DNA of 64,000 bases from Hydrangea macrophylla (Eukaryota; Streptophyta; Magnoliopsida; Cornales; Hydrangeaceae). Location: NCBI GenBank assembly GCA_033977485.1, contig CM066998.1, positions 51,922,274-51,986,273 on the forward strand. Direction: 5' to 3'. Within the stretch, counting starts at the first letter, position 1. The number at the start of each line of letters is the position of its first letter. Below, one piece after another: positions 12,088-22,521 of the stretch. Under the pieces are notes generated by a model. It was not told the DNA's origin. It made no database searches and worked only from the letters and a program-made list of their open reading frames with translations. The position numbers and the translations under genes were made by a program.

Positions 12088-12717
12088 TTGAAGAAAAGAA
12101 AAAAAGTCTGTGAAAACAGCTACAAAGTCGCCACTTGGTCTTTAGGGAGCCAAGAACCCAATTTTGACTCACCCAAACGGATAAAGGGCACCGGCCCTTC
12201 ATAACCAAAGAACTTGGCTCGGGGTTTTAGTACAAGAGAGGAAAGAGCCTTTGTCACGACTAAAACACCCCCAACTCGCCCCGTCTCTCGACGGGCCTCA
12301 ATTAGCATCCAAATAATCATCTTATACTATGTTTGGTTTGACAGTTAATATTACAATAAGCATATTACATTGCATAAGAATCTTAAAATGGAAGATCAAA
12401 AGATACGATATCATTCATAAGATCTAAGCCAAGTATCACACAATATGAAGTGGAAGATCACACAAACAAACCTAGGAAAAATCGTCTAATCACATAGCAA
12501 GTAATCAAGTTTTCCTAATCTAAAAGAGGAGACATGAATTGTTCTTGAAACAAACAATCAAAGAAATCAAAATATGCTTAGTAAACTAGTATGATGCATG
12601 TTGATTCTTGAGAAAAGAAGACCTCTCAATCCCCAAGACGGATGAAAAAGGTAGAATCGATCGAGGGGAAGTATGAGTGGGTGATCAAGTTCATTCCTTA
12701 TAATCTTCTTAGATTAC
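12088..12717 (-). other. Tat-1 untranslated leader; no LTR recognised
   Basis: On the minus strand this lies before gag. 12120-12330 (complement of gtcgccacttggtc...ctctcgacgggcctc) resembles the leader commonly found ahead of gag in plant Tat-like elements. 12331-12717 is AT-rich without features. No primer site or LTR end was found, so the 5' end is probably lost or displaced by Athila-1. Confidence 0.45.
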
Positions 12718-12970
12718 TGCAAAGCGGGGGTATTTGTAAAATACAACCGCGCTAAAAGGAAGAATTGTATTAGTTTTTATCACAACTTCCCATTTTATCT
12801 GCAATTTGCATTGCAAGGCTAATTTTCATACAATATGATTAATCTATGATAAGTTGTATTGTTTTAGCTGTTGTTTGTGCAGATCACTGCTGTGTGGACT
12901 AAACAGATGAACATCAGGATAAATGGAATGCTGGAATGAAAAAAAAAGAAGTCAAAGCTGAAATTTGGAG

Positions 12971-13081
12971 TTCGATCGATCTAATCCAGTTCGATCGATC
13001 GAGCGTTCGATCGCTTAAAGAGTTTTGAAGCGCTTGAGGCTTAAGGGTTCGATCGATCGAGAGACTTTCGATCGATCGAAC
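12971..13081 (+). promoter_or_regulatory. Palindromic TCGATCGATCGA array upstream of the LTR TATA box
   Basis: Five variants of TTCGATCGATCGAA lie within 111 bp, ending about 70 bp before the TATA-like box at 13149. Copies are separated by unrelated spacers, so this is not a simple microsatellite. Role unknown; position suggests a promoter-proximal cis element. Confidence 0.55.
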
Positions 13082-13148
13082 ATGGTATTTCCAGTAAACT
13101 TCGCGTGCGCAGCAGATGCGGGTTTTTAACCCTAGTATTAGGTTTTCT

Positions 13149-13157
13149 TATATATAT
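13149..13157 (+). promoter_or_regulatory. TATA-like box of Athila-1 LTR
   Basis: TATATATAT in tcttatatatatgtgtattg, the only strong TATA-like site in the LTR. The equivalents in Athila-2 are near 29660 and 42645 on the minus strand. Transcription would begin about 30 bp downstream (inference). Confidence 0.5.
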
Positions 13158-14357
13158 GTGTATTGTATACGTCCAGGAGGCCGAACATTTTTAGTTTTCC
13201 AGTTTTAGAGGGAGAGATAGAGGTTTTGTGTTTGTTTTGTAGGTTTTTCATTGGAGTTTACTTTGTGCATTGGATTTTTATAGTTTAATATAAGTACTCT
13301 ACGTTCCAGGTTATTTATATATTGTCCGTTTACATTCTGCACTTTGTAGTCGTAGTTTAATCGTTCATCTCATAGTATTACATGCTAGATACTTTTAAAT
13401 CCATAGTTTTTATAGTTTCCATGAAAAACTCGCAACCAAACAAGGCTTTAATGTTTTCTTACGTTAAATATCAATCTGTGACACTCCAGAAGATGTCTGA
13501 GTAGTCCCAGGTTGGGAGAACACGATGAAACAGTGATCTCCAGCCTCTGCCATGCAGCAGAATAATCGCTGTGTTCGATCGATCGGAGTTAGTTCGATCG
13601 ATCGAACCAGAGACAGTCAAGCGATCGAAGCCATTTCGATCGATTGAGGGATGAAGGTCTTCGATCGATCGAAAGCGCATCGATCGATCGAACTCCCTGA
13701 TTCTTGAGAATGTTCCCTGCAGTATTCCAGGACCTTTTGCTTTAAGATTTGTTATCATTCTGTCCCAAAAATGCTCAGTTTGTCAAAACAGTTTTTGAAA
13801 CTAAGGCCCTAAGGCATTTTCTTTCAATACAATTTGCAAACCACCTTCAATGCTAACACCATTGAGGGTGCGAGTCTTAACTATTGGATTAAACCGCTTT
13901 CACGTATTTTAACTTAATTGTGATGATATGGTCCCAGTCATGAAAGGGCCATGAATTCTCCATTTTTAGAGGAATACGGAAAACTGTGGGTGATGTACTC
14001 CTTCGTGCTACAAGGCAAATGCATGGTAGATAGGTAGATTACTGTGGATTCGTGTAATCCCAACACTTTCTTCTTAAAGTTAAACATTCTAATTTAGAGT
14101 ACTGTCTTACCTAGCTAGTTAGATCGTTAATTTAATCTGAATTATTTTCTCTAGTAATCTTAGTTTGTGGAACTTTGTGATCCGCACCATTGTTTAATCT
14201 TATTCATTTTATTTTACTTTCTTTTGAGGTTAGTCTAATTCAATAGGTCAACACCTTCCCTGTGGGATCGACCTGGTCTTACCAGTTACTACTTGCACGT
14301 CTACCTACACTTGGGTATTGCACAAGAGCGCACAGAAAAATTCTCGTGTCAAGTTTT

Positions 14358-14375
14358 TGGCGCCGTTGCCGGGGA
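14358..14375 (+). other. Primer-binding site (tRNA-Asp type)
   Basis: TGGCGCCGTTGCCGGGGA is complementary to the 3' end of plant tRNA-Asp and is the standard Athila primer site. It lies 6 nt after the LTR end, with the same spacing as in Athila-2. Confidence 0.9.
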
Positions 14376-14490
14376 GGGAGACGATCAATTCCTTAGATTA
14401 CCTCAGTCTCTCTTCATCTCTTTCTGTTTTAATTTTCTCTTCTTCTCAGTTTTTTTGGGTAAGCACTCACCCTAGGGACTCTCCCAGTTC

Positions 14491-16110
14491 ATGTCCAATA
14501 ATTCTATTGAAGGAATTTTTGGAAATCCTTTCTACTGCTCTGACTCTGATAGTTCCATCAACCCGATAGCCACTCCAACTGAATCAATGGATGATCATCA
14601 GAGTGAAAATGGTGACAATGTTGTGGTACCAATTGATGAGGCATTACGTCCTCTTTGCGATCTCATGCAACCAGAACATGCACCTACGCCCTCTTGCATT
14701 CAAATCCCACCGCATAATGGCGAATTTCAGTTTCGCAATCGGATGATTCAATTGCTTCCCACTTTTCATGGGATGGAAAGTGAGAAGGCGTATTTACATG
14801 TCACTGATTTCGAGGATGTTTGCAAAACATTCTCGCAAAATTGTCCTAGGGAGGTGACGCATCTAATGCTATTCCCCTTCACTTTGAAAGATAAAGCGAA
14901 GGCGTGGCTCCACTCCCTAAAACCTAATTTAATTTTTACCTGGCATGCGATGAGAACCGCGTTTCTAAAAAAATTCTATGCTACTCGCATGACCACAGAC
15001 CTTCAGCGTCAAATCAATTCCTATAAACAAAAGAGCAATGAAACCTTTACACAAGCGTGGGAGCGTTTCAAAGATTTGCTTCTCTCGTGCCCACACCATG
15101 GGTTTGAGAAATGGCGAACTATCAGCTTCTTTTATCAAGGATTGAATGGTGAAACAAAGAAGTTGGTGGAAACGATGAACTCTGGACCATTTCTGCGTAA
15201 AAACACCGAAGAGGCCGAAGCCCATTTCGAATGGTTAGCTGAATACGCTCATGAATGGTCAAATTCTGACAATGTCTCACGCTCACAGATATCCTGTGTA
15301 GAGGAGAAAAGCCTATACCAGCTAACCAGTGAAGATCACCTCATGACTAAGTATGCAGAGCTAGCAAAGAAGGTAGAGGAGTTAAGCATGAAAGGAGAGA
15401 GCTCTAGGCAAGTCATGCCTGAGGAACCATGTGGCACATGCAACATGTTGGGACATACAACTCAATATTGTCCTAATGTGCCATATTTTCAAGAGCAAGT
15501 CCCTATAGAGATGAATGACATGCAAGGTTTTCGAGGGGCGGGGAATTCCAACAATAATTTTCAAAGTAACAATAGATGGAATCACCCCGGTTTTGATTGG
15601 AGAAATAATGCTGGGACCCAAAATCAATATCAACAGCAGCCCTACAATAATAATCAATATCAAGGGCAAAACAATAGGCCGTTCCAGCAATACAATCAAA
15701 ATAGAACCAATAACTACAACCAAGCTCAATCCTCCAATGCACCACAGACCAATACCTATGTGCCACCGCACAAGAAGGTACAAGAAGAAGAGCCACTTGC
15801 TAATGCCAATCTAACGCAGCAACTCATACAAATGATGAGTAGAATGTCTGCCACTTTAGAGAGGATAGATGCACGGCAAGAAGGTTCAGGAGGAACATTC
15901 CCTGCCCAACCACTTCCGAACTCCAAGGGACATAACAATAGTCCTATCAATCAAGAACATGCTAAAGCTGTGACTACACTGAGAAGTGGAAAAATCATAG
16001 AGAAAAGCATGCCTCTGTCCACTCCCGAAGTGTACAAAGAGGAGGAAGTGGTGGATGAAGAGGTTGAGCTACCATCTACTCAAGAGGAGGAGCCGTCTAC
16101 TAATGACTAG
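14491..16110 (+). pseudogene. Athila-1 gag, ended by a premature stop
   Basis: Structural protein of the virus-like particle. 539 codons open. The capsid-type Retrotrans_gag region is at about residues 100-230 (FPFTLKDKAKAWLHSL, TFTQAWERFKDLLLSCPHHG). A CCHC zinc knuckle follows (CGTCNMLGHTTQYC), then an Asn/Gln-rich stretch (NNNQYQGQNNRPFQQYNQNR) and an acidic C-terminus. In Athila-2 the same frame is open for 59 more codons and leads towards pol. Here TAG at 16108-16110 interrupts it, but the frame continues in register to the pol ORF at 16231. Start ATG chosen because both copies share it, shortly after the primer site. Confidence 0.85.
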
Positions 16111-16230
16111 GCAATAAAGGCAAACATTGAAGCTCCTAGAGTAGAGGACGAAGTTGAGCGAAGGCCTGGAAAGGAGTCTGTTAAGGAGGAACCACCAAAA
16201 TGCCCTTTTCCTGCACCTTATCCTCAACGG

Positions 16231-19200
16231 TTGAAGAAACCCAAGAATGAGACAAAGAATCAGGAGTTTCTGGAATTGTTTAAACAAGTTAAAATTAACC
16301 TTTCACTCCTAGATGCTATCAAGCAAGTGCCGGCCTATGCTAAGTATCTCAAAGATCTATGCACGGTCAAGAGGAGGCAAAGCGTGAAGAAACATGCTTA
16401 TGTCGCAAGCCAAGCCAGTGCGATCATTCAAAATGAGTTGCCTCCAAAACTCAAAGACCCCGGTACACCTACTATCTTATGTAGAATTGGGAATCAAAGG
16501 ATAGATAACGCACTCCTCGATCTAGGAGCAAGCGTAAACCTGCTGCCTTATTCAGTCTATAAACAGCTAGGGTTGGGTGAACTCAAACCCACCCGAGTCG
16601 CTTTACAATTGGCAGACAGATCTGTGAAGTACCCTAGAGGGGTGTTAGAGGACGTCCTTGTCCAAATAGACTCTTTTGTCTTTCCGGTTGATTTCGTGAT
16701 ATTGGACATAGAACCTGTGTCTAATCCTGGTGCACATATCCCGGTTATCTTTGGACGTCCGTTCCTCAATACCATTGATGCCACAATCAAGATTAGAAGT
16801 GGTATCATGACTATCGTATTCGGGAACATGACATTGAATGTCAAGATCTTTTCTAATCCCCGACCTGAAGAATACGATGATGAGGAAGAAATTCATTATA
16901 TAGACACGGTTATTGAAGATGAAGTTGACTTGGTCGACTACAAAGATCCTTTAGAAGTTGTGATGACTCAATTCGGCAATATCTATCAGCCTGCGGAGTC
17001 AACTCCATTGGATGCTGACCTGAACCAGACGTGTCTTATGATGGATACGATAGAGGAGGATAGAGCAGAATGCATGTGGGTAATGCCATATGAACAATTG
17101 CCTCCTAAAACTAAGTTGGCAATGCCTTCTAGTTTCCAGTTTCTGGAGTTAGAGTTAAAGGAGCTACCCAAAGAGCTGAAATACGCATTTCTAGGGACTG
17201 GAAAAACTTATCCTGTGATCATTTCATCTGCTTTAACTTATGAACAGGAAGGTAAGTTAGTGCAAATGCTGACCAAGCATAAGGATGCTATGGGATGGAC
17301 AATTGCTGACCTCAAAGGCATAAGCCCATCCATATGCACTCATAAGATATATCTAGAGGAAGACGCTAGACCTTCAAGGCAAATGCAAAGGCGTCTGAAT
17401 CCCAACATGCAAGAAGTAGTTAAAAAGGAAGTGCTTAAACTACTTGATGTTGGGATGATTTATCCGATATCTGACAGTCCTTGGGTTAGTCCTACCCAAG
17501 TAGTTCTAAAGAAAGCAGGCATAACGGTCATCCCGAACAAAGATGGTGAACTAGTACCAACACGTGTCCCCACTGGATGGAGGATGTGTATTGACTACAG
17601 GAAGTTAAATACTGTGACCCGGAAGGACCATTTTCCTTTGCCATTCATGGATCAAATGCTAGAACGTGTGGCGGGTCACAAGTATTACTGTTTTTTGGAT
17701 GGATACAGTGGATATAATCAAATTGAAATTGCTCCTGAAGATCAGGAGAAAACCACATTCACTTGTCCATTTGGTACATTTGCCTACCGACGAATGCCGT
17801 TTGGCTTATGTAATGCACCGGCTACCTTTCAGCGGTGCATGCTAAGCATCTTTAGTGACATGGTCGAAAACATCCTTGAAGTCTTCATGGATGATTTTTC
17901 AGTGTTTGGCCATAGCTTTGAAGATTGCCTCAGCAATCTCGAGCAGGTTTTAATGAGGTGTGAGGACAAACACCTAGTTTTGAATTGGGAAAAGTGTCAC
18001 TTTATGGTGACCAAGGGAATCGTCCTCGGCCATATAATATCCGATGAAGGAATCCAAGTGGATAAGGCCAAAATCGACATAATCTCAAATCTACCTGTCC
18101 CCCGTACAGTAAGAGACATTCGTTCATTCTTGGGGCATGCAGGATTTTATCGTCGATTTATCCAGAACTTCAGTGCAATCTCTCGACCTCTTTGTCAACT
18201 TCTTGTCAAAGATGCACCCTTCGAGTGGTCAGAGAGTTGCCAAAAGTCCTTTGAGGATCTAAAAGAGCTCCTCACCTCCGCACCTATAATACAGGCACCC
18301 GACTAGAGTTTGCCTTTCGAATTAATGTGCGATGCTAGTGATTACGCCATTGGCGTAGTCCTAGGCCAGAGAAAGGACAATAAGCCATATGTGATATACT
18401 ATGCCAGCCGAACTTTGAATGAAGCTCAAATGAATTATACAACCACTAAAAAGGAGTTGCTGGCTGTAGTATTCACCCTGGACAAGTTTAGGTCTTATCT
18501 GATAGGGTCACCAATCGTCTGTTTTACAGATCATTCAGCCCTCAAGTATCTTTTGTCAAAGAAAGACGCTAAACAACGGCTTATTCGCTGGATACTCTTA
18601 CTCCAAGAGTTTGATCTAACAATCAAAGACAAGAAAGGAGTAGAGAATGTGGTTGCGGATCATTTGTCCCGGTTGACTTTTGTTGACAATACCAAATCCC
18701 AATTCATTAAGGATGAGTTCCCAGACGAACAACTACTGGCAGTAAGTAGTCTGCCTTGGTATGCTGATATTGTAAACTACCTCGTCACGGGTGAAACACC
18801 AACTCATTGGTCGAACCAAGACAGAAAACGGTTCCTCTCATTCGCACGTCATTTCTTCTTTGATGACCCATACCTTTTCAAGTACTGTGCTGATCAGGTT
18901 ATCCGGCGCTGGGTCCCCAATGAGGATATAACCGTAATTCTAGCATCATGCCATTCTGAGACATGCGGTGGTCACTTCGCGTCACAGAAGACCGCACAAA
19001 AAGTCCTACAAAGCGGGTTTTACTGGCCCACAGTCTTCAAAGATGCTTATTCCTTTTGCAAGACATGCCAACGCTGTCAAAAGCTTGGAACTATTTCTAA
19101 AAGGAATTCTATGCCTTTAACCCCTATCATCACAATTGAGATATTTGATTGTTGGGGCATAGATTTTATGGGTCCATTTCCCAAGTCTAATAACGGTGAA

Positions 19201-20053
19201 TACATACTCCTTGCTGTAGAGTATGTGTCGAAATGGGTAGAAGCGATACCAACGAGACGCAATGACCACAAAACGGTCATGTCCTTTCTAAGAGAGCACA
19301 TCTTGTCTCGTTTTGGAACTCCGAAAGCTTTACTAAGTGACCAAGGCAAGCACTTCTGCAACAGACCCCTTGGAGTCACTTCTCAAGAAATACGGAGTCC
19401 ACTATAAAATCGCTCTCGCCTATCATCCACAGTCAAATGGGCAAGCAGAATTGGCTAACCGAGAAATCAAGCACATTCTCGAAAAGACGGTTAGCTCCAA
19501 TCGAAAAGACTGGGCATACAAATTGACTGACGCGTTATGGGCATACCGTACTGCTTATAAGACGAATCTTGGTATGTCCCCGTATAGATTGGTTTACGGG
19601 AAAGCTTGCCACCTTCCTGTTGAAATTGAACATAAAGCTTATTGGGCGACACGCTCATTGAACTTTGACATTCAAGAGGGAGGTCAGCTACGCAAGCTCC
19701 AACTTGCAGAGCTAGAGGAAATACGACGAGATGCGTATGACTCTGCAAAGTTACATAAGGAAAGGTTGAAGGCTCGCCACGATCGTACGATCTTTCGTAA
19801 ATCATTTGAGCCGGGGTAAAAAGTTTTGCTGTATGACTCTCGCCTCCACCTTTTCCCAGGAAAGCTCCGTTCCCGTTGGACAGGCCCGTTCATCGTAAAA
19901 ACTGTTTTTCCACATGGGGCGGTTGAGCTCGTCAATCCAAAGAACGATGATTGTTTCAAGGACAATGGCCAAAGATTGAAACCGTTCTTGGAGAACTTCC
20001 ACACTGAAGTTGAGCACATCCAGCTGGATGAGCCCAGCTATTCTCCCACTTAA
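16231..20053 (+). pseudogene. Athila-1 pol: protease, RT, RNase H, integrase; disrupted
   Basis: Protease: LLDLGASVNLLP (D97 of the segment starting at 16231), then [46 protein letters not shown] and catalytic FMDDF. RNase [16 protein letters not shown] and [11 protein letters not shown] (from 18310). Integrase: HHCC finger (HSETCGGH...CKTCQRC), core [19 protein letters not shown] and [13 protein letters not shown]. Lesions: TAG 18304-18306 (TGG in Athila-2), an extra base near 19370 shifting frame inside the integrase core, and TAA at 19817-19819. Frame otherwise continues from gag, so ancestral gag-pol was one long ORF. Not functional as it stands. Confidence 0.9.
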
Positions 20054-20213
20054 AAAAAAAAGCCAAAGCGGAGTTCCAAATTGTTGTTGTATTTCTTTGC
20101 TTTCCTTGCATTTTAGTTTCTCTCTTTTGTTTTTAAGTTTTTGTTCGTTCTTTCGTGTTTGTGATCTAGTTCTAATCCATTATACCTTAAACCACTCTGT
20201 TGTAGGTGCATAG

Positions 20214-20937
20214 ATGCGAGGTGATGATGTTCATTCTATCAGTTCTTGGGCTGATTCAGAATGTCGTTGTGGCACCTGGACTGAGGGTGAACTCATACCC
20301 TGCCCCTTGCTTCATCAAGACCCTAAAGCTCATTCTCTCATTGATGCTGCTCAAGGGTACATTCCATACCCATCAGCCCTCCTTGACATCAATCCATATG
20401 AAAATATGGGATTTCAGGATGACGATGATGTGGATGAGGAAGAAGACCTGTACATGGGGAGAATGGTGGATGATGCACTCATGGCACAATGGGAAAATGA
20501 TGATATGTGGGAGCCATGGGAAGATCATGACCTCCAGGATGTCATCCCCGACCGCCACAATGCCGTCTTTGTTTTCATGGATGATTTCCTTGTTCCTGAG
20601 TTGGTCCCATACCGCTATGTGCACCTGAGCTTCCTGCTATTCAGGCTCCAATGCCCCTTACCAGCCAGTGCATTTTGGGAACCTATGCCAGTAGTGAGGT
20701 TGGAACTTGTCACATTTCTTTGTATTTTTGTTTCTGTTCATTGTTTTTCTTTTCGTGATTAATCCGTGTTTCTTGTGTTCTGTTATTTTAATATCGGTTT
20801 GTTGTCTTTTGTCCAGGATTGTCACTATATTTCTAAATGGTATTCTGGTATTCCTTCCACATCAACTGGTTCATCAAAGACCGTCAATTGTTCACTTGCA
20901 GCTGGCTTCATCGGGTCTATGGAAAGGGGAGGCATAA
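20214..20937 (+). pseudogene. Athila-1 extra ORF A (env-like position), probable intron, 3' end replaced
   Basis: Lies 160 nt after pol, in the position of the env-like ORF of Athila elements. Starts MRGDDVHSISSWADSECRCG and is acidic (DDDDVDEEEDLYMG). A likely intron runs 20699-20816 (donor GAG|GTTGGA, T-rich, acceptor TTGTCCAG), after which the frame reads RIVTIFLNGILVFLPHQLVH. Past 20874 the sequence belongs to Tat-2, so the last codons to 20937 are foreign. Read without splicing, the frame stops at 20760-20762 inside the intron. The intact relative is Athila-2 34658-35584. Confidence 0.65.
20699..20816 (+). other. Putative intron in Athila-1 extra ORF A
   Basis: 118 nt, T-rich, GT...AG with acceptor tcttttgtccag. 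Removing it keeps the frame in register with the C-terminal exon seen in Athila-2. An alternative donor 5 nt upstream (GTGAGG) would put the reader in another frame. Confidence 0.5.
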
Positions 20938-20958
20938 TTTGAATGACCGTCAATTGTT
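20879..20958. repeat. 14-bp direct repeat at the Athila-1/Tat-2 junction
   Basis: gaccgtcaattgtt occurs at 20879-20892 and 20945-20958, starting 5 bp beyond the Athila-1 breakpoint. Possibly a trace of the joining event. Confidence 0.6.
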
Positions 20959-21768
20959 GCGGGGTCTTTCTCTTGTATGTCCTTGGCTATTCGTTCTTTG
21001 CGATAATGAACGACCAGGTGAGTCTGAGGCTCCTTTCTTGCTTGGCAGACATTGATGAAATTCCTTCTCATGACTGGGGCGGTACCGCTTTAGATCATCT
21101 TTATAAGCACATGGGTGAGGTTTCTCGAGGTGAGATCGAGTCGACCGGAGGGTTTTGGTGAGCTTGGGAGGTACATCCTGCAACTTTCCTTCTTTTAGCC
21201 TTTGATTTCTTTATTTTTTTTGCTTTTTGATTTTACCTTCTTTGTGCAGCTCTGGAGCTTTGAGTACTTGAAGATGCTGGTTCCCTCTCCTGTCGATGAG
21301 TCAGGTGAGGATGAGGATGGTATGGCTCCTGTGCCTTTATTTCCCTGGGGCATACGATGGCGAAGAGATGTTGTTGGGGTTAAGAGTGGGGCCTACCACA
21401 TCATTTTACTGAGGAACTTATTGTCTGAACTGACCATTGCTAGTGTTGAGTGGACACCTTGGGAGAGTGCTTCCTATGATGCCCCTGAGGAGATTCAGGC
21501 GATCAAGCCTCTTGCTTCCCACTGATTTCTGATGGAGAGTACTGATGACAAGCAGTGGTACCTTGGCGAGCGAGTGTCTCGGCAGGTGATTGGTTGTCCG
21601 AGGTACTATGTCCCTAATAATTCTCCCATGATGGATGTCGGTGATCTTTTTGGTGCTGCTCTGTAGGCAGCTTTGGCTGGAACTGATGCTTGGGACCATT
21701 TTCGTTCTGAGGCTGGCTATGAGACATACAGTGGCCGCTTTCTGATGCCCAACTTCACACTCCTGGAT
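20943..21768 (+). pseudogene. Plant-mobile-domain (PMD)-like extra gene of Tat-2, antisense to pol
   Basis: Exon 20943-21157 reads FLLYVLGYSFFA, LLSCLADIDEIPSHDWGGTA and LDHLYKHMGEVSRG...GGFW. After an intron (GTGAGC at 21158, acceptor TTTGTGCAG at 21249), exon 21250-21768 reads LWSFEYLKMLVP and GERVSRQVIGCP. This is the core of the plant mobile domain (PF10536-type, 'WGxAxLxxLYRxL...EVWxYEYF...RVxRQ'), shared by plant transposons, Tat extra ORFs and some host MAIN/MAIL proteins. Stops at 21523-21525 and 21664-21666 interrupt it. A GTGAGT donor follows at 21769; later exons (about 21860-22200) are unclear. Function in the element unknown. Confidence 0.65.
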
Positions 21769-22521
21769 GTGAGTTTTTTTTGTCTCTATTCATCACCTAT
21801 GTTTTTGACTCATTTTTTCCTTAACTTGTTTTGTGCCTACATCTTCGTGGGCTATATAGGAGACAGACTCCCCCAGCCTCTGACCCTATCCCTCCTTGAG
21901 ACTGGACCGTCAATGTTTTATGTGCTGATGGCTTTCCCCAGGTTATAGAGGTGCCACGAGTCACGTGCGATTATCCTACCAAGCCCGCAGGTGTCCTCAA
22001 CATCCCTTAGAGTTATACTGAGGAGGGTCAAGCCTTGGTAGCTAGCCTACGGTCTTTGGTCCTTACGTGAGACCACAGGGTATGTCTTTAATTTTGTGTT
22101 TCTTAAGGTTATGAGATTCTAACCTAAGTTTTATCCTTGACAGATGGATAGTATGCGACAGTTTGCTACCAATCAAATGGCATTTTTCGTAAGTTTTTGA
22201 CTCGACTATGTTTTTGTACTTTTACTGGCTCATGGCTGACCATTTTTGTCTCCATTTTATATTTTCGATTGGGTTGTATCAATATATTTTGTGAATGATG
22301 GATGATGTGTAGGATGGTTTGTCACCTTTGACAGGATATTATGACATTTTGCCTTTAGGCCGGATAGTTTTTGATTTGGAGGCACGGTTGTGTGCTTGTT
22401 TTAGTTAGTGATCGTGTGACGATATATATATATGTGCACTATGATTCTGTGATTGTTGATGTTACTGCAATGAACAGCTTTGTGATAGTAAGTGTGTTTT
22501 GCCTTGCAGGTGGGATAGTTC
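21769..22521 (+). other. Introns and unclear exons between the two extra genes
   Basis: T-rich with several splice-like signals (acceptor tatatag at 21859, ttgacag at about 22143, donor gtaagt at about 22190, acceptor ccttgcag at 22509). A short ATGGATAGTATGCGACAG block at 22142 may be an exon. No confident protein. Confidence 0.4.

Larger units (their letters stand above)
5797..12717 (-). mobile_element. Tat-1: degraded Ty3/gypsy element of the Tat lineage
   Basis: Read on the minus strand the order is gag (about 12087-10554), protease (10520-9916), reverse transcriptase and RNase H (about 9800-8513), a second archaeal-type RNase H (8497-8237) and integrase (7472-6290). The second RNase H before the integrase is diagnostic of the plant Tat lineage. 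Every domain carries frameshifts or stops. No LTR was recognised: the left end stops at the palindrome array (5796), and the right side runs into the Athila-1 5' LTR at 12718. Likely an old copy truncated at both ends. Confidence 0.85.
12718..14351 (+). repeat. Athila-1 5' LTR
   Basis: Starts TGCAAAGCGGGGG and ends ATTCTCGTGTCA (TG...CA), 1,634 bp. It is the reverse-orientation match of both Athila-2 LTRs (28459-30096, 41442-43077). It has a TATA-like box at 13149 and GATCGATC palindrome clusters at 12971-13081 and 13574-13692. Confidence 0.95.
12718..20874 (+). mobile_element. Athila-1: truncated Ty3/gypsy Athila element
   Basis: 5' LTR 12718-14351, primer site 14358-14375, gag-pol 14491-20053, extra ORF from 20214. 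It matches Athila-2 (28459-43077, opposite strand) almost base for base until atcaactggttcat at 20874, where similarity stops and Tat-2 sequence begins. The 3' part (second extra ORF, 3' UTR, 3' LTR) is absent. The 5 bp before the LTR are ATTAC; without a 3' LTR the target duplication cannot be checked. Confidence 0.9.

Noticed and set aside
12971..13692. CRISPR-like array of regularly spaced palindromic repeats
   Set aside because: Units are 12-14 bp, imperfect and irregularly spaced, inside a plant LTR; no cas genes and a eukaryotic context.
14491..20053. Endogenous pararetrovirus (caulimovirid)
   Set aside because: Protease, RT and a zinc knuckle are present, but so are an HHCC/DDE integrase, LTRs and a tRNA-Asp primer site, and there is no movement protein.
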